Source of the DNA: an uncultured Cardiobacterium sp.
GTDB taxonomy: Bacteria > Pseudomonadota > Gammaproteobacteria > Cardiobacteriales > Cardiobacteriaceae
Reading direction: 5' to 3'
NCBI RefSeq assembly: GCF_938028185.1
Contig: NZ_CALJAH010000427.1
Coordinates: 1 to 17,079 of the forward strand
Length of the DNA: 17,079 nt
Positions 6,687 to 14,065 of this stretch are shown piece by piece. The translations under genes and the position numbers were made by a program. The notes below the pieces were generated by a model. The model did no database searches. It was not told where the DNA came from and saw only the letters and a program-made list of their open reading frames with translations. Numbering within the stretch: position 1 is the first letter of the stretch; each line of letters begins with the position of its first letter.

Positions 6687-9257
6687 ATGCAAGCCTTTAC
6701 CTCGCGCTTCCAGGAAGCGCTGCAAACCGCGCAGTCCATCGCCGTTGGCAAGGACAGCAATTACATCGAACCCGCGCACGTCTTCTTGGCGCTTCTGCGG
6801 CAGGAAGGCGGCGCCGCTGCCTCCATCCTGCGCCAGGCGGGGGCGGACGTCGGCACCTTGCGCGCCCACGTCGAGCAAATCGTCAATGACCTGCCGCGCG
6901 TGGCGAACGCCACCGGGCAGGTGAACATCTCGCCCGACACCTCGCGTCTGCTCAATCTTTGCGACAAATACGCGCAGCAAAACGGCGACAAATTTATCTC
7001 GTCCGAGCTGTTCCTGCTCGCTGCCTGCGAAGATTCCGGCGCGCTCGGCAAGGCGCTGAAAACGGCGGGCATTCAGAAAGCCAAGCTGCAACAAATCATC
7101 GACCAACTGCGCGGCGGCGAACCCGTGACCGACGAAGCCGCCGAAGACAAACGCGAAGCGCTGAAAAAATACACCATTGACGTCACCGCCCGCGCCGAGC
7201 AGGGCAAAATCGACCCGGTGATTGGCCGCGACGAAGAAATCCGCCGCGCCATGCAAATCCTGCAACGGCGCAACAAAAACAACCCCGTCCTCATTGGCGA
7301 GCCGGGCGTCGGCAAAACCGCCATCGTTGAAGGACTGGCGCAGCGCATCGTCAATGGCGAAGTGCCGGAAAGCCTGAAAGGCAAACGCCTGCTCTCGCTG
7401 GATCTTGCCGCGCTGCTCGCGGGTACCAAATACCGGGGCGAATTTGAGGAGCGGCTGAAAGCGGTGCTGACCGACATCGAAAAAGCGAACGGACAAATCA
7501 TCCTTTTCATCGACGAAATTCACACCATGGTCGGCGCGGGCAAAACCGAAGGCTCAATGGATGCGGGCAATATGCTGAAACCCGCCTTGGCGCGCGGCGA
7601 GCTGCACTGCATCGGCGCGACCACGCTGGACGAATACCGCCAGTACATGGAAAAAGACGCCGCGCTGGAGCGCCGCTTCCAGAAAGTGATGGTGGAAGAA
7701 CCGACGGTGGAAGACACCATCGCCATCCTGCGCGGCCTGCAAGAGCGCTACGAAGTGCATCACGGCATCGACATCACCGACCCCGCGCTGGTCGCCGCCG
7801 CCGTGCTGTCCAACCGCTACATCACCAACCGCCAACTGCCGGACAAAGCCATCGACCTCATTGACGAAGCCGCCGCGCAAATCCGCATGGAGCTGGACAG
7901 CAAACCGGAGACGATGGATCGCATCGACCGCCGCCTGATACAGCTCAAAATGGAGCGGCTGGCGCTGGAAAAAGAGCACGACGACGCCTCGAAAAAACGC
8001 CTCGCCGACCTGCAAGACGAAATACATAAACTCGAAAAAGAATACGCCGACCTCGAAGAAGTCTGGCAGGCAGAAAAAGCGACCATCCAGGGCAGCGCCG
8101 GCATCAAAGAAGAAATCGACCGCCTGCGTGTGGAGCTGGAAGCCGCCAAACGGCGCGGCGACTACGCGGCGATGAGCGAAATCCAGTACGGCAAAATCCC
8201 GGCGCTGGAAAAACAACTGGCGCACAGCGAAAGCAATGAAGCCAAGCCGCAGCACACCCTGGTGCGCAGCGAAGTTACCGAAGAAGAAATCGCGCAAATC
8301 GTCTCGCGCTGGACGGGCATCCCCGTCGCGAAAATGCTCGAAAGCGAAAAAGAAAAACTGCTGACGCTGGAAAGCGCACTCGGCGCGCGCGTTGTCGGCC
8401 AGGAAACCGCGGTGGAAGCGGTGGCAAACGCCATCCGTCGTAACCGCGCCGGGCTGTCCGACCCGAACCGCCCCATCGGCTCGTTCCTCTTCTTGGGCCC
8501 GACCGGCGTCGGCAAAACCGAACTGTGCCGCACCTTGGCCGAATTCCTCTTTGACAGCGATGAAGCGATGGTGCGCATCGACATGAGCGAATTCATGGAA
8601 AAACACAGCGTCGCCCGCCTGATTGGCGCGCCGCCCGGCTACGTCGGCTACGACCAGGGCGGCTACCTGACCGAAGCGGTGCGCCGCCGCCCGTATTCCG
8701 TCATCCTCTTTGACGAAATCGAAAAAGCGCACGCCGACGTCTTCAACATCCTGCTGCAAGTGCTGGACGACGGCCGCCTCACCGACGGCCAGGGGCGCAC
8801 CGTGGACTTCCGCAACACCGTCATCATCATGACCTCGAACCTCGGCTCGCACCTCATTCAAGAAATGAACGGCGGCGACTACGAAGCGATGAAACTGGCG
8901 GTGATGGAAGTGGTTAGCGCGCACTTCCGCCCGGAATTCATCAACCGCATCGACGAAACCGTGGTCTTCCACGCCCTCGGCAAAGAGCATATGCAAGGCA
9001 TCGCCAACATCCAGTTGCAACGCCTGCGCAAACGCCTCGCCGAACGCGACCTGGGGCTGGACATCAGCCCGGCGGCGCTTTCGCAACTGGTGGAAGTCGG
9101 CTACGACCCGGTCTTTGGCGCACGCCCGCTGAAACGCGCCATCCAGACCCATCTGGAAAACCCGCTGGCACAGCGCATCCTCGCTGGCGACTTCGTCCCC
9201 GGCAGCACCGTCCATGTGGATTACCAGGAAGGCGAAGGGTTTACCTTCCGCGCCTGA
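6687..9257 (+). CDS. clpB: ATP-dependent chaperone (disaggregase) ClpB
   Basis: An 856-residue Hsp100 protein, full family length. In order: the N-terminal Clp domain (MQAFTSRFQEALQTAQ..., about 1-145); AAA+ domain 1 with Walker A GEPGVGKT at 204-211 and Walker B ILFIDEIH with Asp276/Glu277; a long coiled-coil middle domain (about 400-520, rich in KLEKEYADLEE-type heptads) that sets ClpB apart from ClpA/ClpC; AAA+ domain 2 with Walker A GPTGVGKT near 605 and Walker B VILFDEIEKAH; and a C-terminal sensor-2 GARPLKRAIQ. It threads aggregated proteins through its hexameric ring with help from DnaK. There is no IGF/IGL loop for ClpP, as expected. It is monocistronic by context: own promoter upstream, hairpins downstream, and a convergent gene. 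An internal translation start giving a shorter ClpB form is known in E. coli; I did not identify one here. Confidence 0.98.
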   Translation: MQAFTSRFQEALQTAQSIAVGKDSNYIEPAHVFLALLRQEGGAAASILRQAGADVGTLRAHVEQIVNDLPRVANATGQVNISPDTSRLLNLCDKYAQQNGDKFISSELFLLAACEDSGALGKALKTAGIQKAKLQQIIDQLRGGEPVTDEAAEDKREALKKYTIDVTARAEQGKIDPVIGRDEEIRRAMQILQRRNKNNPVLIGEPGVGKTAIVEGLAQRIVNGEVPESLKGKRLLSLDLAALLAGTKYRGEFEERLKAVLTDIEKANGQIILFIDEIHTMVGAGKTEGSMDAGNMLKPALARGELHCIGATTLDEYRQYMEKDAALERRFQKVMVEEPTVEDTIAILRGLQERYEVHHGIDITDPALVAAAVLSNRYITNRQLPDKAIDLIDEAAAQIRMELDSKPETMDRIDRRLIQLKMERLALEKEHDDASKKRLADLQDEIHKLEKEYADLEEVWQAEKATIQGSAGIKEEIDRLRVELEAAKRRGDYAAMSEIQYGKIPALEKQLAHSESNEAKPQHTLVRSEVTEEEIAQIVSRWTGIPVAKMLESEKEKLLTLESALGARVVGQETAVEAVANAIRRNRAGLSDPNRPIGSFLFLGPTGVGKTELCRTLAEFLFDSDEAMVRIDMSEFMEKHSVARLIGAPPGYVGYDQGGYLTEAVRRRPYSVILFDEIEKAHADVFNILLQVLDDGRLTDGQGRTVDFRNTVIIMTSNLGSHLIQEMNGGDYEAMKLAVMEVVSAHFRPEFINRIDETVVFHALGKEHMQGIANIQLQRLRKRLAERDLGLDISPAALSQLVEVGYDPVFGARPLKRAIQTHLENPLAQRILAGDFVPGSTVHVDYQEGEGFTFRA

Positions 9258-9273
9258 TGTGCGGCATCCGTAG

Positions 9274-9293
9274 GGTGGGGGGCTTGCCCCACC
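9274..9293. repeat. Short inverted repeat GGTGGGG / CCCCACC after clpB
   Basis: Seven-base arms at 9274-9280 and 9287-9293 with a 6-nt loop (GGCTTG), 16 nt after the clpB stop and just before the terminator. There is no T-run, so it is not itself an intrinsic terminator. Its form (TAGGGTGGG...CCCACC) resembles small dispersed intergenic palindromes of some proteobacteria, but only this one copy is in the window. It could also protect the clpB mRNA 3' end. Confidence 0.4.
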
Positions 9294-9296
9294 AAC

Positions 9297-9321
9297 AAAA
9301 AACGCCCCGCAAGGGGCGTTT
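9297..9321. terminator. Bidirectional terminator between clpB and the AhpD-like gene
   Basis: A perfect 9-bp stem (AAACGCCCC at 9300-9308, GGGGCGTTT at 9313-9321) with a 4-nt GCAA loop. On the minus strand it is followed by a run of six T (9297-9302), making it a strong terminator for the AhpD-like gene that ends 22 nt away; on the plus strand only TTT follows, so it is weaker for clpB. Confidence 0.85.
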
Positions 9322-9343
9322 CTCATTGAACCGGCGGCAAAAA

Positions 9344-9889
9344 TTACGGCGCAAACGCCTGCAATTCCGGGTTGATTTCCGTCTGCGCCAGATTGTTGGC
9401 GTAATTGCACAAGGTGGCAAGCGCCACGCCGAGAATCACCTCCAGCGCCTGCTGCTCGCCATAACCGGCGGCGTAAAACGCCTGCAATTCCGCGTCATTA
9501 ACCTTGCCCCGGTTGGCAATCACCGCCAGCGTGAACGCCTGCAGCGCGGCGAGTTTGCCGTCTGCCAGCGGTTCGCGCCGTTGCAGCGCGGCGACCGTCG
9601 CCTCGTCCAGCCGCAGTTTCAGTTTGGCGATTTTGCTATGCCCGGCGACGCAAAAATCGCAGCCGTTTGCCGCCGCCGCGCTAATCTGGATAACCTCAAT
9701 CTCGGCAGGCGTCAGACTGGTGGCGGCATTAATTTTGCCCACTTCCTGATACATCTGTAGCGCGCCTGGCGCGTTGGCCAGCACGGCGAGCAGGTTCGGC
9801 AGAAAACCGTTGGCATCCAGCGCTGCTTGCAGGCGGGGTTTGGCGGCGTCTTGCGCGGTGGCGACGGTTTGCAAAGTAATACGGCTCAT
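9344..9889 (-). CDS. AhpD-like / carboxymuconolactone decarboxylase family protein
   Basis: A 181-residue protein of the AhpD-like (CMD, PF02627-type) fold. The core motif GCDFCVAGHSKIAK gives Cys77, Cys80 and His84, the CxxC...H pattern of alkylhydroperoxidase AhpD, where the cysteine pair reduces peroxides or passes electrons; this favours a thiol peroxidase or reductase over a true carboxymuconolactone decarboxylase. Flanking family features are FLPNLLAVLANAPGAL before the motif and a second all-helical half after it. No partner ahpC is nearby. The ATG at 9889 has a good ribosome site (TTGGAG, 5 nt spacing); an upstream in-frame ATG at 10000 would add 37 residues with no family match and is rejected. 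It is monocistronic, divergent from DUF2167 and convergent with clpB. The physiological substrate is unknown. Confidence 0.88.
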   Translation of the reverse strand: MSRITLQTVATAQDAAKPRLQAALDANGFLPNLLAVLANAPGALQMYQEVGKINAATSLTPAEIEVIQISAAAANGCDFCVAGHSKIAKLKLRLDEATVAALQRREPLADGKLAALQAFTLAVIANRGKVNDAELQAFYAAGYGEQQALEVILGVALATLCNYANNLAQTEINPELQAFAP

Positions 9890-9919
9890 GGATTCTCCAA
9901 TGACAAATAGGGGCGGGCG

Positions 9920-9949
9920 ATAATAGCGGGGATACGCGGCAGGCGGAAA
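9920..9949 (-). promoter_or_regulatory. Candidate sigma-70 promoter for the AhpD-like gene
   Basis: The minus strand has TATTAT (-10, 9920-9925) and TTTCCG (-35, 9944-9949) with an 18-nt spacer, 30 nt before the start codon. The -10 is good (5 of 6) and the -35 weak (3 of 6). Confidence 0.35.
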
Positions 9950-10063
9950 TAGCAAAAAGTTATAGGGCGATGCCAAACTGGCGCGTAAAAATAGGGGCAT
10001 TCATATTAAACTGTTGCCGCCGCATCTTGCGGTTTTCCCCACTCCATTTTCAAGGAAGCATTT

Positions 10064-10948
10064 ATGAAAAAAATCCTGCATACCCTGCTGGCCTCGCTGG
10101 CCTGCTTCGCACTCATCGCACCTGCACAATCGCAGGATGACGGCGATGCCGAATTTCTTGCACTGATGGCACAGGCAGAAATGGGGCCAAAAAGCATTGC
10201 CCTCGGCAGTGAGGCAACATTGCAACTGCCTGCCAATGACAATATCGCCTTCTTTGGCAAAGAACCCGCGAATAACCTTATGGAAAAACGCGGCAGTGGC
10301 GCAAGCCCGGAACGCTACGGCATTATTATCAATGCCGCCGACGAATAGTTTGCCGACATTCAGCATGGCGATACCGGTCATATCAAGGATGACGATGCGG
10401 AGGAGATTAAAGCAGACAAACTGATGAAACTTATCCGGGAAGGCGAGAAAAAAGAAAACGAAAGTCGCCGCAAGCGGGGCGTGACCGAATTGCACGTGGA
10501 TGGCTGGGCGCAAGAACCGCATTATGACCGCGCCAATCATCGCCTGATTTGGGCATTGAACGTGCATAGCGGCAATGACCCGCAGACCATTATCAACTAC
10601 AGCATTATTGCCCTGGGGCGTAAAGACATCATCGCCATTACCCTGGCCGATTCCAACAACAATCTGGAAAAAACACAAAAAAGCGCCAACGAATTACTCA
10701 ATACCATTACCTTCAATCCGGGCAACCGCTACGAGGATTACAATCCGAAGACGGACAAAACTGCGGAATACGGCCTGACCGCACTGATTGTCGGCGCGGC
10801 GGCAGCGAAAAAATTTGGCCTGATTGCGGTCATCATCGCCTTTATTGCCAAATTCAGCAAAATTATTATTGTGGCGGTCGCGGGCGGACTTTATGCCATG
10901 AAAAAAATCTTTTCCCGCCGTCGCCATGACGACGATGATGATGATTGA
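10064..10948 (+). pseudogene. DUF2167 membrane-anchored protein, interrupted by an in-frame amber codon
   Basis: One frame runs from ATG 10064 to TGA 10948 (294 codons) with a single TAG at 10346-10348. Before it: a signal peptide (MKKILHTLLASLACFALIAPAQSQ) and a short secreted region. After it, without frame change: FADIQHGDTGHIKDDD, the central VTELHVDGWAQEPHYD, NPGNRYEDYNPKTDKTAEYG, a hydrophobic C-terminal membrane segment (about residues 241-284 of the joined frame), then RRRHDDDDDD. This order is that of the DUF2167 family of periplasmic, C-terminally anchored proteins of unknown function. The stop lies where relatives have Trp, so one TGG to TAG change explains it. Reading frame and protein sequence are otherwise intact, suggesting a recent mutation, readthrough or a sequencing error. 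Ribosome site AAGGAAG before 10064 is good; the next ATG at 10424 lacks a well-spaced one and would lose the signal peptide. Confidence 0.85.
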
Positions 10949-10960
10949 AATGCAGCGTAT

Positions 10961-10990
10961 AAAAACGGCGGGGTAATCCCGCCGTTTTTT
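10961..10990. terminator. Bidirectional terminator between DUF2167 and epmA
   Basis: An 8-bp G+C-rich stem (ACGGCGGG / CCCGCCGT) with a GTAAT loop, flanked by an A-run on the left and a run of six T on the right. It therefore ends transcription of DUF2167 (plus) and of epmA (minus). Confidence 0.88.
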
Positions 10991-11050
10991 ATAGCAATGC
11001 ACCTTGTCTGAGGCTTTAAGTGTATCGCTATATGAGCCATTTGTCGGGAT

Positions 11051-11962
11051 TCAGCCGGGCAACATCACCTCATCAATATGCGCCGCGTTGCAGGCGAGCA
11101 TCAGCAGGCGGTCCACACCGAGGGCGACGCCAGCGCAGCCGGGCAGGCCGCGTTCCAGCGCGGCGAGAAAGTCTTCATCCAGCGGCATTTCTGGCAGGTT
11201 TAGCTGCGCGCGTTCACGGTTATCGGCGAGGAAACGCGCGCGCTGTTCGGCGGCATTGCTGAGTTCCCAAAAGCCGTTGCACAGTTCCAATCCATTGATA
11301 TACAACTCAAAACGGGCAGCCTTGCCGTCAATAATGCGGGCAAGCGCCGCCTGCGACGGCGGGTAATCGCAGAGAAATTCCAGCGCGCCGCGCCCCAGCT
11401 CTGGCTCAACATAATGGGTAAAGAGCAGGTCGAGCATCCCGTCGCGCGAGAGCGGCCAGTCCGCGCTTTCCGGCAGGCGGGCGGTGCAACAGGCGCGCAG
11501 TTCGGCGTCATCCATCTGGCCGATGTCGATGCCGAGATGGCGGCGGAAGGCATCGGCGTAAGCGGTGCGGCGCAGCGGCCAGTCGCGGCAGGCGGGCAGC
11601 AGTTCGCGCACGAGAGCCGCCACTTCGTCCATCAGGCGCAGATGGTCAAAGCCAAGACGGTACCATTCAAGCAGCATGAACTCGCGCCGGTGCTTGCGCC
11701 CCTGTTCCTCGCCACGGAAGACGTGCGCCAGTTGGTAAATGTCGCCCGCACCCTGCGCCAGCAGGATTTTCATCGCGTATTCGGGCGAGGTTTGCAGATA
11801 ACCGCCGCTGGCGGCGAGCGAAACCAGCTGCGGGTCGGTAACGCCGCAGGGGCGCAGTTGCGCAGTATCGACTTCCAGCACGCCACGCGTGGCGAAAAAG
11901 GCGCGGATGGCGGCGAGAAATTGGGCGCGGCGGGCAATGAGTTGGCGCATAAGTTTTTCCAT
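11051..11962 (-). CDS. epmA: EF-P--(R)-beta-lysine ligase EpmA (PoxA/GenX)
   Basis: A 303-residue homologue of the class II lysyl-tRNA synthetase catalytic core without the tRNA anticodon-binding domain. Visible parts: ARRAQFLAAIRAFFATRGVLEVDT at the N-terminus, motif 2 (IYQLAHVFRGEEQGRKHRREF...LEWYR), the FELYINGLELCNGFWEL segment, and motif 3 GVALGVDRLLML. EpmA attaches (R)-beta-lysine, made by EpmB (not in this window), to a lysine of elongation factor P, helping ribosomes pass polyproline stretches. Two starts are possible: ATG 11962 (MEKLMRQL), which follows a terminator T-run by one nucleotide and has no free ribosome site, and ATG 11950 (MRQL), which has GGA 8 nt upstream. I give the longer form; similarity does not decide. 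The C-terminus is a little shorter than in E. coli (325 aa). It lies after ilvC but is separated by the terminator. Confidence 0.93.
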   Translation of the reverse strand: MEKLMRQLIARRAQFLAAIRAFFATRGVLEVDTAQLRPCGVTDPQLVSLAASGGYLQTSPEYAMKILLAQGAGDIYQLAHVFRGEEQGRKHRREFMLLEWYRLGFDHLRLMDEVAALVRELLPACRDWPLRRTAYADAFRRHLGIDIGQMDDAELRACCTARLPESADWPLSRDGMLDLLFTHYVEPELGRGALEFLCDYPPSQAALARIIDGKAARFELYINGLELCNGFWELSNAAEQRARFLADNRERAQLNLPEMPLDEDFLAALERGLPGCAGVALGVDRLLMLACNAAHIDEVMLPG

Positions 11963-11963
11963 G

Positions 11964-11989
11964 AAAAAGCCGCCGTGCGGGACGGCGGC
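11964..11989 (-). terminator. Intrinsic terminator after ilvC, abutting the epmA start
   Basis: On the minus strand an 8-bp stem GCCGCCGT / ACGGCGGC with a 5-nt loop is followed by TTTTT. It lies 17 nt after the ilvC stop, as expected for the end of the ilv operon. The T-run ends one base before the ATG at 11962, and the stem covers the place where that start would need its ribosome site. Confidence 0.85.
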
Positions 11990-12006
11990 GGATTTACCAA
12001 AGAAGT

Positions 12007-13020
12007 TTAGTTCTTTTCCTGATCGACCAAGCGGTTTGCCTTGATCCACGGCATCATCTCGCGCAATTTCGCGCCGACGATTTCGATTTGATGCTCGGCA
12101 TTCTGGCGGCGGCGGGCGGTCATGGACGGCGCGCCTACTTTGTATTCGGTGATAAAGCGTTTGGCGTATTCGCCGTTTTGAATGTTTTTCAGGCATTCTT
12201 CCATCGCGTAACGGCTTTCGTCATTAATGACTTCCGGACCGGTGACGTATTCGCCAAATTCGGCGTTATTGGAAATGGAGTAATTCATGTTGGCGATGCC
12301 GCCTTCATAGATCAGGTCAACAATCAGCTTCATTTCGTGCAGGCATTCAAAGTAGGCCATTTCCGGGGCGTATCCGGCATTGACCAGCGTTTCAAATCCG
12401 GCTTTGATGAGTTCAACCACGCCGCCGCAGAGTACCGCCTGTTCGCCGAACAAATCGGTTTCGGTTTCTTCCTTGAAGCTGGTTTCGATAATGCCCGCTT
12501 TGCCACCGCCATTGGCGACTGCATAGGCAAGTGCTATATCGCGTGCCTTGCCGCTTTCGTTTTGTTCGACGGCAATCAGATGCGGCACGCCACCGCCGCC
12601 TTGATAGGTGGAACGCACGGTGTGGCCGGGGGCTTTTGGCGCAATCATGATGACGTCCAAATCTTTGCGCGGCGCGACCTGGCCGTAGTGAATGTTGAAG
12701 CCGTGGGCGAAGGCGAGGGCGGCGCCTTTTTTGATGTCCGCTTCGATGTCGCGATAGACTTCGGCGATGTTTTCATCGGGCAGCAGTATCATGACGACAT
12801 CCGCGCCTTTGACGGCTTCTTTGACCGGTTTGACGGTGAGTCCGGCATTAACGGCTTTTTTCCAGCTTGCGCCGCCTTCGCGCAAACCGACGACGACGGT
12901 CACGCTGCTTTCGTTCAAGTTATTGGCGTGCGCGTGGCCTTGTGAGCCGTAGCCCAAAATGGCGACGATTTTGCCTTGCAGTACGCTCATGTCGGCGTCT
13001 TTGTCGTAATAGACTTTCAT
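12007..13020 (-). CDS. ilvC: Ketol-acid reductoisomerase (NADP+), class I
   Basis: A 337-residue class I (short) enzyme. It isomerises and reduces acetolactate or acetohydroxybutyrate, the second step of valine and isoleucine synthesis, with Mg2+ and NADPH. The Rossmann motif GYGSQGHAHANNL is at 23-35, the cofactor loop LREGGASWKKA at 46-56 has the Arg and Ser typical of NADPH use, and the KARI metal ligands are Asp189 and Glu193 (TDLFGEQAVL) and Glu225/Glu229 (YFECLHEMKLI); Ser250 (NYSIS) contacts substrate. The start MKVYYDKDAD has AGGAG 6 nt upstream; the frame extends upstream into the nuclease gene but without similarity. It lies 13 nt after the nuclease gene and is the last gene before the terminator. 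Confidence 0.98.
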   Translation of the reverse strand: MKVYYDKDADMSVLQGKIVAILGYGSQGHAHANNLNESSVTVVVGLREGGASWKKAVNAGLTVKPVKEAVKGADVVMILLPDENIAEVYRDIEADIKKGAALAFAHGFNIHYGQVAPRKDLDVIMIAPKAPGHTVRSTYQGGGGVPHLIAVEQNESGKARDIALAYAVANGGGKAGIIETSFKEETETDLFGEQAVLCGGVVELIKAGFETLVNAGYAPEMAYFECLHEMKLIVDLIYEGGIANMNYSISNNAEFGEYVTGPEVINDESRYAMEECLKNIQNGEYAKRFITEYKVGAPSMTARRRQNAEHQIEIVGAKLREMMPWIKANRLVDQEKN

Positions 13021-13033
13021 GGTTGCTCCTGTG

Positions 13034-14065
13034 TTATTGAAGGGGGAAATCGGGATTGCCGTTTTCGCGTTGTTCAAATTCGGCAATTTCTTTGTGCATT
13101 TCTGCCAGCAATATTTCTTCCGAAGGCAGATAGAGGCGGTATTGGCTGGCAATGATTTGTTGCTGGCCTTCCGGCAGGCTGAATTTGACCACGGCATCGT
13201 TTTTGTCGGCGCACAGCAGGATGCCGATGGTCGGATTTTCATGCGGCAGTTTTTCGATGCGGTCGTAGTAATTGACGTACATTTGTAACTGGCCAATGTC
13301 CTGATGCGTCAGTTTGTGCGTTTTGATTTCGACGATAACGAAGCATTGCAGCAGACGGTTATACAACACCAAATCGGCAAAAAATTCATCGCCATCGAGA
13401 TGCAATCTTTTTTGCCGGGCGACAAAGGTAAAACCATTGCCCAGCTCCAGCAGGAATTCTTGCAAATGACTGATGATAGCACCTTCCAAATCTTTTTCGT
13501 AATACGCTGCTTCACGTTGCAAGCCGAGAAATTCGAGCACCATCGGATCTTTGATGATTTCTTTCGGACTTACGGGTTGGCGTTCATTGCGGGCGACAGC
13601 CAACACGCTTTCTTTGTCGTTGCTGAGCAGCAGCCGCTCATATAGCTGGCTGTTGATTTGTCGTTCCAGTTGGCGCGAAGACCAGTTGTTTTTCACGCTT
13701 TCGGCGATGTAGAACTCCCTTTTGTCTTCGTTATCAATGGATAACAGCATTTTGTACTGGGTCCAACTCAATTGCGCACGCAGTGCGTGCACAATTGGGA
13801 ACGTGCGGTAGAGTTGGCGGCAGTAACTGATTTGCCGCTTGGAAAAACCACTGCCAAATTCCGGTTGCAGCCGTTCGGCAATCATTTGTACCAGATAGGT
13901 TCCGTAATCGGCGCGTTCCTGTCCGCGCTGTTCTTCTTCAAAGATGCGCTGACCGATATGCCAATACATCAGGGTGCGTTCGTGATTGACCGCACGCACC
14001 GCCTGTTCACGCGCCCCGGCGATAATCGCCTTGATGTCGTTGATTAAGGTGTTATCGGCCAGCAT
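13034..14065 (-). CDS. YhcG/DUF1016 family PDDEXK nuclease
   Basis: A 343-residue protein (from ATG 14065) of the YhcG family: an N-terminal helical DUF1016_N region (VNHERTLMYWHIGQRIFEEE, SWTQYKMLLSI) and a C-terminal PD-(D/E)xK nuclease domain. Catalytic residues are visible as Asp231 in FFADLVLYNR and Glu246/Lys248 in VIVEIKTHKL, followed by QLQMYVNYYD with the family Gln. All key residues are present, so the nuclease is probably active. The biological role of the family is not settled; members often sit near restriction or defence genes. Here it is embedded between ilvH and ilvC. The start at 14065 forms TAATG with the ilvH stop and has GGA 8 nt upstream; an ATG at 14080 would add five residues. 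Base composition looks similar to the neighbouring ilv genes. Confidence 0.92.
   Translation of the reverse strand: MLADNTLINDIKAIIAGAREQAVRAVNHERTLMYWHIGQRIFEEEQRGQERADYGTYLVQMIAERLQPEFGSGFSKRQISYCRQLYRTFPIVHALRAQLSWTQYKMLLSIDNEDKREFYIAESVKNNWSSRQLERQINSQLYERLLLSNDKESVLAVARNERQPVSPKEIIKDPMVLEFLGLQREAAYYEKDLEGAIISHLQEFLLELGNGFTFVARQKRLHLDGDEFFADLVLYNRLLQCFVIVEIKTHKLTHQDIGQLQMYVNYYDRIEKLPHENPTIGILLCADKNDAVVKFSLPEGQQQIIASQYRLYLPSEEILLAEMHKEIAEFEQRENGNPDFPLQ
13769..13797. repeat. 29-bp near-perfect palindrome inside the nuclease gene
   Basis: CAATTG at 13769-13774, one mismatched base, a stem GCACGC (13776-13781) with loop AGT and GCGTGC (13785-13790), one mismatched base, then CAATTG at 13792-13797. 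It codes for IVHALRAQL of the nuclease N-terminal half. It could form a strong mRNA hairpin or be a protein-binding site; it may also be a chance result of codon choice. Confidence 0.6.

Noticed and set aside
7554..9410. Minus-strand open frame of 618 codons opposite clpB
   Set aside because: Antisense to all motifs of ClpB; composition (Phe, Val, Ala, His rich) is that of a codon-bias mirror, with no recognisable domain.
9905..9998. Direct repeat AAATAGGGGC at 9905-9914 and 9989-9998
   Set aside because: Ten bases, two copies in an A/G-rich intergenic stretch, no symmetry with either promoter; chance or old duplication is as likely.
10424..10948. Separate 174-residue gene after the amber codon
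   Set aside because: It is in the same frame as the upstream part, continues the same protein family, and has no well-spaced ribosome site or signal peptide; treated as part of one interrupted gene.
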